Positions 46,373 to 58,354 of a stretch of DNA of 64,000 nt are shown here, one piece after another. The stretch lies in contig NC_080573.1 of assembly GCF_029962835.1 (NCBI RefSeq), positions 40,045,001 through 40,109,000 on the forward strand, given 5' to 3'. Positions within the stretch are counted from its first letter, which is position 1; each line of letters begins with the position of its first letter. The position numbers and the translations under genes were made by a program. Under the pieces are notes generated by a model that searched no databases, was not told the origin of the DNA, and saw only the letters and a list, made by a program, of their open reading frames with translations. Source of the stretch: Magnolia sinica (Eukaryota > Streptophyta > Magnoliopsida > Magnoliales > Magnoliaceae).

Positions 46373-49300
46373 TTGACTAAAAGTGGCCTTAGTGAAGAAC
46401 TTGAACTTGTGACATGAATTAGGTTATGCCGACAAGGATATCGGATAATAGTTCCAGATTTATCATAACTGATTTCATTGCAATCCTACTCACACCACCC
46501 AAATCTAATTTTCATAACTCGGATTATAAGCATAGTAGTAGCAGGTTCCTGAAATCCCTCTAGGATATGAATTTTCAGAAAGTATTTGGCTAATCATTAA
46601 TATTTATTCAAAGTTTGAATCATAATGGTAAGAAATTCATGATTTCAAAGAAAGCAACAAATGTATTTAATATATAACAGTCACAGTCGTATTACAAAAA
46701 TTGCATTACAAATTACATTATTCTATAGGTATTGAAAATTTACAACTCTAGTGATTGTGCCCTATGTGTTTACAACGTCCGCACTTTACTGTTTTTCGTT
46801 CCTCTCCACTGAAAAGGATCCGTGCCTTCTTCGGTTTTCCAGCTGACCTCCTCTATAGCGGGGGCTTGATACTCGCACAATACTCCTTGAATCTAGAAGA
46901 AATTTTCCATTGACTTTTGTCCCATACTGGGTACACAGAATCTTCATACGTGATCTGGTAATTCATCGCCATATACAACGGGGAGCAATACGAATAATGA
47001 GGAAGATTATAGTTTATACATGCTGAAAGAACATGAAACTAAGGGAATCCCTTTACTTCAAACTCGCAACATGTACATGAAAGCTCACTGAGCTTGACAG
47101 TATCATTGTAGTCTCCCACAACATAGTATTCATCCTGAGAAATTGCATGGCAATGAACATCTCGTGCCTTTGGTATGAGATCCTTTAATTGTTTCTCGGC
47201 CCATGGTGTCAACGATCTAACGAATAATGATGCTGATTCTCTTCTTTTATAGAACATCTCTTTAATTTTCATTTTGACCGTATCTATCAGCATAGTCACG
47301 GGATATTCTCGTGCTTCTTTAAATATAACATTAACATACTCAACTATGTTTGTAGTGACCAAATTGAATTTTTTCCTTGGAAGTACAAAGGTGCCTACTT
47401 TTCACGCCCTATTTCCCTTAGCCATGCATATACCGGGGGGTTGGCAAGTTCAATATCATGTATTAAAATTTTGACTCAATCCTCCTACAAGTCTATATAG
47501 CTTGCCAGTAGTAGATTTCTAACGAGTTGTCTTTGAACGTGTCCGCCAAGTTTCAGTATATATGGTAGGCGTAGTAGACATGGATTGCTGCTTGGAAGAC
47601 CTAGGAAACTTCTTTTATTAGACCTTTATACCGGTCTGATATAATCACAAGACCAAGTAGATCCCCTAACGAATAATTGAGGTAGGTAAGGAACCAGTTT
47701 CAACTGCTGTTGTTCTCTAATTAGCCGATACCAAAAGCAACTGAAAAGATATGATTGTCGCCATCCAAAGCTGTAGTAACAAACAGAACACCCTTGTACT
47801 TACCCTTTAGATGTATCCCGTCAATGGCCAAGACCCTTCGCAGAGATGTTTGAAAACTTCTGACGCATTGTCCAAGTGCAACAAAATAACTCTCGAACAT
47901 CGTCATTTGTGGATCCACAAGCAGGGTAGTCACTGTCCCCGAGTTCGCTATCCTCAACTCATGCAAGTACATCGGGAGTTCTTTGTAAGAGTCTTCATAA
48001 GACCCTGCAATTTCTTTAGCACGCCATGTCTTCTTATAACTAATAAGAATATTATACTTCTCTTGCATTATGAATGTAATGTCCTTCGGCCTTAATCCCA
48101 GGCGTTGCTCAATGCGATTGACAACCAGTTCACTGGCTAGCTTATTGCTTACTTGCCAATGATAGCTCTTCATCCATGACATTTCACATGTATTATGTAT
48201 GGACGTGTAAGTCTTAATCTTGAATATCCCCGCATCATTCACCCTGGATGCATGTACTCTCCATTCACATTTATCTTCCATACATGCCATGGTGAATTTC
48301 TTGGATGTGGAATACAGGACCTTGTATTGAAAGTTATTGTGAATTGCAAATTGGCTCAAAATATACTTACACCAGCTCTTGTCCTTAAACATTTGGCCAA
48401 TGGCTATATCAATCAGATCATCAAGTGGATATGAATAAAGTGACAGGTCTGCATTGGTGAAACCAGCATCCTCAAAAGGCACAATGGCAAAGCCAGTGGT
48501 GAAGTCCGATGTTTGAGCTTGCTCGGGCAATGGAATGTCGCTTCCACTTACATTTCTGGCATTAGATGTTGAGGGTAAATTTACTCTTGTAAATGAATGT
48601 GATGTCGTATATTCACTTCTGAGCTTCAAGTCAGCCGACGCCCTCACTTGTTAAGAAGTTTAATGTCTAAGCCGGCTCGGGTACTGGAGTATTGCTTAGA
48701 GGAACCTGTGAAGGTGATGTCATATATTCATATTTCAAGACATGTTCTTCACCCAAACTTCCTACTGCTGGGGTGTCATGTTCGAAACCACTATAAGCCA
48801 CTAGGTCTTCAAGCATTGCCTCATTAATGCTCTATATTGTTTCAATGAATAAAGGGATGTAGTGATCTGGATGCTTCAACTGTGCTACCAAGAACATTCT
48901 CACATCTTCGTTGTCTTTAATTACAGTCGAATAGACTAATTCATTTGTGCAAGGATACAATACTTTTAACCTAATATCATAATTGTAAGACTCATATCCT
49001 AGTTTGTACTATTCTATAGGCTTCCGCGGTCCTCCAGGTCGAATTCCGGTGACCCGCGATCTGTTATAAGCATTTGCACGTGATCCTGAGTCGTGTCCCA
49101 TATATCAGAGTCAGCTCGACTTGAGACTTGTATCCTTGTGACCGCATCGACGCCGCGTATTACGCGCCGAGGCGATACCCAGGCCAAGAGATGTAGGCTT
49201 GCATTCTATTCGAGGAAAACACCACGCATTTGCATACCCAAGACAATCTTTCAAATCAATTACGTCACATCCCATCAATCAAGTACCACATCACCTCACA

Positions 49301-51179
49301 TGTCAAGTACAAACCCTATCCCCAAGCAACTCCAAAGTCAAAGCAACCCATACCCCTCTTACACAATCTACCCCCAAAGTCAACAAATCTCTCACCTCAC
49401 CCATCACTCACCTCACCCATCACTCCATCACCCATCCCTCTCTCTTCTTACAACCCTCTCTCTCTCATTTCTCAAACCCATCTCCCAAGCAACCAAGCTC
49501 TCATGGAGAAGCTCTAATGTGGCCCACTTTCTACCCTCTCATCTCCCATCTCAACCATCAAAACTTCATCATCTTCCATTGAAATCAAAGCCAAGGAGTT
49601 CAGCATTCCATCGGACCAAGAAGGAGGCCAATAGGTGGGTGATCCACCGTTGATTTTCTATTAGAAGGCCCACTTGTGATGAGACCCATTTTTTATGTAT
49701 GTATTGTGATCATGGAGGGCCCATAGTGGCTAGGTCCCTCCATCACCATCCAATTTCTCATTTTTTCTCTTTCTCTCTCTTTTCTTTTTGTATGGTAATG
49801 ATGATGATGAGGTGTGTGGCCCACCATGATGTTTACATCGAAGACATCTACCGGTGGACCCCATCCATGTAGGACACACCATGATGTTTGTATGTCATCC
49901 CAACCGTCCATCTAAGACGTGGCCCACCCCACATGTGTGGGTGGGGCCCTCCTTGATGTATTTATTGTAATCCACCCCGTACATTCACCCTAATCGGTGT
50001 GGCCCACCACGATTTATGTATTTTATCGATGTCGTCCATCTATTTTATCCAGGCCATCTAGCGGGCCTGGATGATGAGAAAACACAAATATTAGACTGAG
50101 AAAACACAAATATTAGACTGATCCAAAACAGGTCGGCCATGTGGGACCCACCTTGATGAGGTATATATCCACAGCATCCGTCCAATGTCCCTGGACGCTG
50201 GACGTACAGTGGAGACTGGACTGACGGTGGAGATGGCCAACAGTGAAGTGTGAACGGACAGTGGGGTGTAGCTAATAGTGAAGTGTTAACTGACAGTGGG
50301 GTATAGCTAACATTGAAGTGTGAACTGACGATGGAGTGTACCACCTAGCTAACCCTTTTCTTTTCTTTTAAATATAATATAATAAATATTATATATATAT
50401 ATATATTATACCATCAGGTGGGCAATGTCTATGTGGGACCCACCATGATGTTTGTGTTGTATCCATACCATCCAGCGTCCAAGGACACTGGACATCAGCC
50501 GTGTAGTGTGAGCAGATAGTGGGGCGTACTACCTAGGTTAAAAAATAATAATGGGAGGGTAGCCCATCACGTGGGACCCACCTCCTTTTTCTTTAAAAAG
50601 CTGCAACGTGCAGCAGCACTTCATCAGCAGGGTTCGTGGGACCCAATCACGTTGTCCATCCATTGGATGGGCCACACCGCATTGCATGTGATGGTGGGAC
50701 CCACCCCACGTGTGGGATACCCCCTTGATGTATGTCACTGTCCAGGCCGTCCAGGGCCTGGACGTTGATATATATATATATATATAATATTATATAATAT
50801 ATACATTATGGTGGGCCCTACGTGGGACCCACCTCTTCCTTTCTAGTGCAGCCAGCTGCATGTACAACAGCTATATAGCTGCTCCTTTGATGGTAGCAAG
50901 CCCACGGGACCCACATTGATGTATGTATTTTAGCTACACTGTCCACTGTTTGGACAATGAGGCTCACCATGATGCACACGTTGTATCCATACTGTCCAAA
51001 CATTTTAAGATATCATTTTATGTAATGAGTGTAAGGATAAGTCAGATCTAAAGTTCAAGTGGACCCCACCATTTAAATAATGGACCGTGACATCCACCGT
51101 TTAAACTCCTAAGGGCCACAGTAGTTTCCAATTAAGCTGATGTTTGTTTTAATTTCATTTATCTCTATGTTAACTTATA

Positions 51180-51800
51180 AATAGGTCGAATCTCAAAAAT
51201 ACATAAGTGTGGGCCCGATTTGATATACATGAGGCCCATTGGTGTGGCCCGATTTAATATACAGGAGGCCCATCGGTGCAGCCTATTTGATATACATAAA
51301 GCCCATTGGTGCGGCCCATCATAATGTATTTTGGCCCATGGGAGGGGCCCACCCATTTGTATTGTTAGGCCCATGTAATGAGGTTCACTTGATATATGAG
51401 GCCTAGTATTGAGGCCCGTGTGATGAGGCCCATATGATATATTTGAGGCCTAGGTGCAAGGCCCACCTGTTGTATATTCGAGGCCCAGATACGTGGCCCA
51501 TTTGATGTATATGAGGCCCAAGCAGTGTTGCCCACTTGTTGTATATAAGGCCCACGTATGAGGCCCATGGTGATGCATTTACGGCCCATTTGATGAGGCC
51601 CATTGCAATAGCTTGGAAGCTCATGGGACGTGGCCTATTTGATATATCCGAGGCCCATGGGCGTAGCCCATTGAGGTGTATCTAAGGCCCATGGGCGTGG
51701 CTCATTGTGATACGTTTGAGACCCTTATATGAAGCCCAATGGGATATATGAGAGGCCCATGAATGAAGCCCAATGTGATGTATGTGTGTCCGTTACGTTG
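51180..51800. repeat. Tandem GGCCCAT-rich units inside the solo LTR
   Basis: About 20 units of 25-35 bases with the core aggcccat(g)tgatgtatatg. The same kind of units recur at 52,430-52,760 and, inverted, at 28,440-28,800 in the gypsy 5' LTR. Open frames here are repeat artefacts. Confidence 0.75.
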
Positions 51801-52079
51801 TGTATGAATCCCTTATGTAGGCCACTCCTTGGGAGCAATGTTAGTTAGATGTCCACATTGATGGGCAATGATGGTTAGATGTCCTAATTGTGACCTTCAT
51901 GTAGGCCTTATTAGGCCCATTCGCACCATTTTCTAAGTGGGTTAACCTAAATAAGTGGGCCCCATTCGCCATAGACGGATGGCTCTGCGCCATCAGATTT
52001 GATATAACCACGGCTGTGGACCGATCTTTATATTATGGTTGATCGGCCATCCATCTATGGACCCCGCCTTGTTTATATG

Positions 52080-52440
52080 TCGATTATCGAGGCCGATTCT
52101 AATTGTCGAGGCCGATTCTAATTTCGATTATCAAGGCCGATTCCGATTTCGATTGTCGAGGCCGATTCTGATCGTCGAGGCCGATTTCGATTGTCGAGGC
52201 TGATTGCGATTGTCACTGTCAATTCTGAATGTGAAGGCTGATTATCAAGACCGATTCCGATTGTCGAGGCTGATTCCGATTGTCAATGCCGATTCTGAAT
52301 ATCAATGTCAATTATCGAGGCCGATTCCGATTGTCGAGGCCGATTGATGAGGCCGATTCTGTTTCCGATTATCGAGGCCGATTGTCGAGGTCAATTCCAA
52401 TTTTGATTGTCGAGGCCAGATATCAAGGTCGATTGTTGAG
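52080..52440. repeat. Tandem GATTGTCGAGGCCGATTCC units inside the solo LTR
   Basis: About 18 short units built on gattgtcgaggccgattcc, with irregular spacing and variants (gattatcaaggccgattcc). I do not see this array in the 4.2-kb LTR of the other gypsy copy, so it explains part of the length difference. Confidence 0.75.
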
Positions 52441-54924
52441 GCCCAATGTGATGTATAAGCGGCCCATATTTGAGGCCCATTGTGATGTGCATTTGGCCCG
52501 TGTTTGAGGCCCAATGTGATGTATATACGGCCCGTATTTGAGACCCGTTGTGATGTGTATTTCGCCCGTAATTAAGGCCCAATGTAATGTATATGAGGCC
52601 TATATGATGAGGCCCATTGTGGTGCATTTGAGGGCCAGGCGATGAAGCCCATCGTGATATATATTAGGCCTGTATGAGATGCCCATCATGATGTGTATTA
52701 AGTTCTCAAGTGAGGCCCTTGGTGTTGTATATTAGGCCCTTGTATGAGGCCATGGGTCCACTATATGTTAGGCTCTATGTGGGTCATTCCTTGGGGGCAA
52801 TGTTGGTTAAATGTTCACATTGTCGAGGCTGATTGTTGATGCCAATTATCGATATTGATTATGAGTATGTGACAGCATAGCATCATGATACATGCCCATA
52901 CGCATCATCTGCATATTTATTATGAGATGTAATTAACCATTGCATATGCCATAGTATAGATGGTTTATGAAACTCCCTGATAAGTGGAGTTATCTCACAT
53001 AAGCGTACGGTATGCGCTAGATTGATGCATGATTGGACTACATGACTCATGCATCTTGCATTGTGTGATTGTGATTACTATACGCCCTAGCGACATCAGG
53101 ACTGTAACCTCCATAGGTATGTTATGGATGACCAGATGAGACACCGAAAATGTTTAAGTTCAAGCATCTAGGTACTTTGGATGTCCGTGGGTGAAAGTCT
53201 CTAAACCTCCGAGGCCAGGAGACGCCCCAATGTCAAGACCGAGTGGATACATGAGCACCCGAGTGCAAAATACTAGGAGGCCGCGTCTCCCACTGTGCCG
53301 TGGTCAGTTGGGAGGGGGTGTGGCCTTATCCACCCGAGTGAGGGGGCTGTAAGCTAGGTTGAGTTTGACTAGCTCCCAAATGGGTCCACTATCGATGAGC
53401 CGAGTAGGCATTGGTATACTACTGGCAGGCGGGTAATGATGTCTTTTCCACTCGTTGGGCTACACGGGCGGCTGAGGTGGTAGTCAACTTAGAGTGTACT
53501 AGATCCTGGTGATGATCCCAGAGATATACAGTACTGATTTGTGGACTGATTGGGCAGGAGTTGTATACTCAGTATTATACTCATTCATTCATTCATTCAT
53601 TATCCACTTAGACTGGTGGTGTGCAACTAATTGTTAAATGTACTTTCACAATAGGTAGGATCTCGGTTGGGGCGCGCGACTGACCTAAGATCAAGAACTT
53701 ACCACATTGAGTCTATCTATCCAAATTTAGGTATGTGACTGGTTTAGATAGAAGTCCTTTGTGATAGGCCCCATAGCTTGCGATACCACGTACTATCATC
53801 CTGACTTCACACTGTAGCTTGATTATTTCATTCGCACCCCATATTGGATATTGCATTATATCCTCAGCATATGGCATTTTGGGTTGCTATGTTTCTGCAT
53901 TTATATGACCTAGATGAAGCTGATGGTATTTGTAGCTCTTTTGAATTACATATTGTATTACATCCTCGATATCTGATATCTGGTTCATTATGTTTCCGCA
54001 TTACATAGCCAATTTACATTACTTTCTCAGTATATGACTTTGGCTTACTATATCTTTTCATCGCATATCCTGAATAAGGTTGATGATATTTTTATGGACT
54101 TGTCAGTATTTTCGCTTACTCTAATATCATATGATTCATGATCTTGCCAGTATTTTCGATATTGTGTGATTATGGCATTATATTGCTTACTTGGCACTTA
54201 CCTTGTGCACAAAATTTCACCACCCTCTAAGTTTTCTATAAGCTTATGCATGATAGATGCCTGTAGGTAGCGTTAGGTTACAACAGCGTTGAGCTTGGAG
54301 CGTGCCACAGACTTCTGGAGCTTTGATTTTTGATATATGTATTTCCCTTTCAGCATTGTATTCAAATGATTATATTAATGGATATGTGATGATGATGTTG
54401 TCTTTGTGATTTGGGTAAACGTGTGGTTATGCTTCTTACGAGATAAATGTGTGTTGAAAAATTTCCCTTGTAGGATCCCAGGATCGAAATCTGGCATATG
54501 AACACTAGGAGCCGAGAATGGGATACTACGGAGGCTGTCGGCACCGGATTCGGCGATCGGGATTCCTGTGAGTCCGATCTCCGGGTTTGGGGCGTGATAA
54601 TAATCCTCAGGTCTACTCTTCGCAATCCTGTACATTTTCAATAGAAGTTCATCATAAGTAGTGTCAACGTCCACAACAGTAGTTTTCAACTCTCCACCCT
54701 TATACGTGTATCGATTGTTTTTACTTACTAACTCCTAACCATATGAGCAAAGGATGATTATCGAAGCCATTTTCTGAAAACAAACACAATGATATAACTC
54801 GTTTAGTATTCACACGTATAAGGTGGATTTGACTAAGTAGTAGGAAATCCGCCTTGTACTAGCTCAAATATTACTGACTTATCGGTCAAATTTTTAAAGT
54901 TTTCAATTGCAGGGATGTATGCCA

Positions 54925-55500
54925 CTCAGTTCGCAATGATTTTTCACTCACTTCGCGATCAATTTCACTCACTTCTAGGGTGGGTTCACTCACTTCGCGA
55001 TGAATTTCACTCACTTCTCAGTCCTGAAGTGATTGAAAATGATCTCAAAGTTAGTGAACTTAAGCGCAAACTGATTGAAAATGACCGCGAAGTGACCGCG
55101 AAGTGATTGAACTTGAGTGCAAATTGATTGAAAATGACCGCAAAGTGAGTGAAATTAACCACAAATTGAGTGAAATGACCGATGAGTCAGTCATATTTAA
55201 GTGAAAATGACGGATAAATGTGTGAAATTTATCGAGAAATTTATAACATTTACCGCAACACATCATCAAATTGATCATTCACTTCTTGAAATCGACGGTA
55301 AAATCCGTGAAATTGACCAAGTAGTGCATGAAGTTGATCGATAAAGTCAATAAATTGATTGCGAACTAAGTGAAATTGAACGTGAAACTTCGTCAAATTG
55401 ATCGCGAACTTCTTGAAGTTTATTGGATAACTACGTAAAATTGACTTAGCAATGCATGAAATTGACCACAAACTTCTAGATAATTTCTTCAAATTTTAAA
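54925..55500. repeat. 21-bp repeat zone, block 3, diverged
   Basis: Starts with ttcactcacttcgcgatcaat units in one direction and, from about 55,030, switches to gattgaaaatgaccgcgaagt units in the other. The period (21) and core (gaccgcgaagtga) are shared with blocks 1 and 2, but the units are more varied. It lies just outside the N-terminus of the transposase gene, where a MULE subterminal region would be. Confidence 0.7.
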
Positions 55501-56300
55501 CATCCTTACCTACCACAACCGTCGTATCAGTGAAATCCATGTTTCAGAAGAAGAATAAGAGTGTGTTGATGTGAAATATGTTCATTGGAAAAAAGCCTAC
55601 AAGATTTCACATTTATCAATGCATCCACGTCCTCTTGGAAAATGAATGCAGGTAGCTTTGAGTAGAATGGAACATGGAAGATGAATGTGATAGTAGGATG
55701 AAGATTCTAGGGAGATTTAATGAAGAAAATGGGTTAAAAGAATGAATAAGGATGATAGAGATGAGTTAGGACGTATATTTGGATGTATGAGAGAGAATGG
55801 AGTGAAATTGAGAAAGCAAGAGTATTTTCGGCCCGTGAAAAGTTGTCCGTACAGCAGGGGAGTATTCTTTGAAGGTAAGAATAAGTGGGATTAAGAAGGC
55901 GCGTGGCCCATAAGTGGGTCATATAGTAGTAAAAAAAAAACTCTAATTTTTATTCCCTAACCAGGAATCAGGAAGTGCTCCTGGCGAGCACTCGTATACA
56001 CATTTTGTTGTTTCAGTATGTGCAAGGAAAGGCAGTTGGTTAGGTGATCCAAACCGTTCATACGGTGGGACTGACCATGGATGGCTCATGTACCAAAGAC
56101 TACTCAGATTTTAGCCTGTCGTTGGTTGAATAAAAACAACGGCTGTAATGATTGTTGAAGGTGGGAGACTTTTGGTACATGCACCTTTTTTTATTGGGGC
56201 TAATGACTCGTAATGAATACCCCAACTTGCGAGCTAGGGTTGGCATGATTTTGGATAATATCATTCAAGTTTCTTCCTCTAGTTGATCAGAACGATTCCA
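55501..56300. other. Probable MULE end and promoter region of the MUSTANG-like gene
   Basis: No gene is seen. The stretch should contain the right MULE terminus, but I find no matching terminal repeat because the left terminus is missing. An A-run at 55,929-55,939 and gaagtgctcctggcgagcac near 55,972 mark a change in sequence character. Confidence 0.4.
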
Positions 56301-56970
56301 TTTCTACGGGCAAAGGTGCGGACTTTCTCTCTCCTCTTCCCCTTTTTCTTTTCTTTCTTTATATTGTTTCAGGCTCCCTCCTACTTTATCTGAACTGATT
56401 CGTTCTTCATTTTGAGGTATGATTGGCTGATTTTCTTACTCAAATGGACTAATTCATATGATAGAGAGAAGCATTATAAATATAATATGGAACGAAATCA
56501 TCTCAACCTTACCTGGTAGAGGTTTCAATTGAATCAGCATCACCCTTTCAATTGAGGGTATATAAATATGATATGATAGATATTGGTTTGGTTGATTTTG
56601 TTGAGCGATGTCACTTATTTGGAAGGATTTGCTCATTTCCTGTGATAGAGGAAGATCGATGTATGATTCATGGATTGTGTGGTCTACAAGATCGATCAAA
56701 CGGTTTCCAGATTTTTTCCAAACATGTGCGATCCTATGATGATGTTTCCTGAGTTTTCAGATGTTCACAACTCATGTGGTTTATATAAGAGAGATGTGTC
56801 ATTTACTATCATGATTTTATATAAGAAATTTTCATAGCGGGTGTTGATACTGGTAGACTCATATTGCCTTGTTGTCTTTCTCTTATTGCTTTAATAAATT
56901 TGTCTTAATAAAAGGCGTTTGTTGCTGTCATTCACATTTAGGCTAGTGGACTATATGGACACTTCTACAG

Positions 56971-57002
<32 letters not shown>

Positions 57003-58354
57003 TTTATTTATTTATTATTATTTTTTTAAAATAACATTTTTCTATTTTTTGCATCGATTTAAGGTTTTCTGAATATTGGAACAAGATCTTGGGTGCATTT
57101 TGATCCAGATCTGATTTCTCCCATTTAGATCCATATCATGTGGTTTTGGTGCCATGGATTCTTTATCCAAGGATATGTATATAGAATCCATGGTTATTCG
57201 TTAATAGTGCCTCGTGGTTGACGATTTAGACTGTTGTTCTATGACCATAGTTGATGGCTCTTTTCCTGAAGTTTCAATTTGATGATGATGGACCCTTGGT
57301 TGGTGATCCCTATGGTAAGCCAGAGTCCTAACACCGACGGGTACTTGAACCTGATCAAGTTCAGGTCTACACCAACAAAGGATGGTACTTGGACTTGAGC
57401 CTGGTCTTGATATGACCTTGACCCGAACCCGAACCCCTTGGCTGGGGTTTGGGTCAAGTATACTGGGACCCTACCTGAACCCCCACTATGGCCCTACTCC
57501 CATTGAATAATCCTCTCCATAGGATAGGTAACCCTTTTCTTAATGTGGACCAGGGCAAAGCTATCTATTTGCGATGCACTGCTTGACAGTTAAAATAATC
57601 AAACAGAAGTGATTCCTGTGGTAGAGCTTGATCATAATGGCTCACCATATTAGTGAAAGGTGAGTCCAACCTGCATGTTTTGCTAGATCAAGCATTATAT
57701 GATACTTTAATTTATAGAGGGGCTTGGAAAGAGAGGATGCACAGTAACCTAGAGCCATCTGATTGTACAAATGAGGCCTCTGATTCTAATTAAGATTGTG
57801 AATTTGGTCAACTATGCTTGGACAATGCCCCAAATATCTTTAGGATTGGACATTTCTAACTCTTAAATAGGTGGCCTGCAAACAGATAGCGCATGAGAAA
57901 ACAACGCAGCAACTGCCCATATTTGGTAGGAAATTAACTAAAGGTTGGATTGCTAGGATTTTCTAGTTTGGGAAATTTTGGGGGCATGGTTCATCTGTGG
58001 TGTCTCCTACTTGTTAGATGAGCTGGTGAAGACTGTGTAGTGTGTGTGAGTGATCTAGTGTTCAATCCCCATTAGTGCTACCTTTAAAAAAAAATGGTTC
58101 ATTAGCGGTGAGGCACAAAAGGTCCATGTGCTTGAAAACCAAATCATGCTCCCTGCTTGTTCAAACAAGTAGGCAAGGAAATTATAATATAATTACAACG
58201 TAACTGATGTTAGAACAAATGGAAAACAAATAAGTATAGAAGAATATAGGTCTTTTGTTTTGCAAACATGAATGTAAAAATTATTGTTCTTGGGTTTCTT
58301 CTGCATAACAATAGTTTTCTTGTTATGCATGTTCAGTTCTTTATAGGGAATTTG
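56301..58354 (+). other. Probable leader exon and long leader intron of the MUSTANG-like gene
   Basis: A CT-rich stretch (gactttctctctcctcttcccc) near 56,320 looks like transcribed leader, and an acceptor-like tctttatag ends just before gaatttgATG at 58,355. A leader intron of about 2 kb would fit plant MUSTANG genes. The interval contains a poly-T run at about 56,970 but no other coding sequence. The exon limits are inferred. Confidence 0.4.
57990..58095 (+). mobile_element. Possible short SINE with A-tail
   Basis: A tRNA-like head with a B-box resembling gtgttcaatcccc near 58,058 is followed by about 20 bases and an A-run (ttaaaaaaaaa) near 58,085. The A-box is weak (gagctggtgaagactg). It lies in the presumed leader intron. 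It may be chance. Confidence 0.3.

Larger units (their letters stand above)
48984..54599 (+). mobile_element. Gypsy solo LTR, about 5.6 kb, in the MULE transposase gene
   Basis: Runs from tgtaagactcatatcc to ggggcgtgata. The target duplication ataat is perfect on both sides (48,979-48,983 and 54,600-54,604), and the MULE reading frame resumes across it. Homology to the LTR at 26,954-31,132 covers both ends and much of the middle, including the tcccactgtgccgtgg block near 53,290 matched by 27,780. No internal region is present, so it is a solo LTR left by LTR-LTR recombination. The terminal CA has become TA. Confidence 0.85.
46750..54775 (-). pseudogene. MULE transposase (mudrA-like), split by a solo LTR
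   Basis: On the - strand the N-terminus starts at about 54,775 (MASIIILCSYG) and reads to KMYRIAKSRPEDY at 54,605. After the solo LTR it continues at 48,983 with YDIRLKVLYPCTNE. Next come the MuDR DNA-binding-like region (QMFKDKSWCKYILSQFAIHN, about 48,400) and the start of the DDE core with AIDGIHLKGKYKGVLF (about 47,820). The second acidic box follows (VIISDR, about 47,640), then the SWIM-type cysteines (LSCTCCEFEVKGFP, about 47,045). A final CX2CX4HX4-type knuckle (CGRCKHIGHNH) lies near 46,755. Besides the LTR insertion there are in-frame stops, for example soon after the start codon, after the PVPEPA segment near 48,675 and after VAFGIG at 47,721. The gene is dead. Confidence 0.85.
41890..55990. 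mobile_element. Large MULE (Mutator-like) element, outer limits uncertain
   Basis: I group these as one element because the same 21-bp repeat family appears at both sides and in the middle. The parts are: repeat arm at 41,890-42,712, second gene (+) at 43,750-44,930, inverted repeat block at 45,424-46,372, transposase gene (-) at 46,750-54,775 with a solo LTR inside, and repeat zone at 54,925-55,500. The left terminus is lost at Sirevirus copy 2. The right terminus should lie between 55,500 and 56,000, but I cannot fix it. An alternative is two separate MULEs side by side, one made of 41,890-46,372 with inverted arms and the other to its right. Confidence 0.55.

Noticed and set aside
49093-49653. 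186-residue open frame rich in Pro, Ser and His
   Set aside because: It lies in the solo LTR, in CT-rich low-complexity sequence that is also found (inverted) near 30,500-30,900 in the other LTR.
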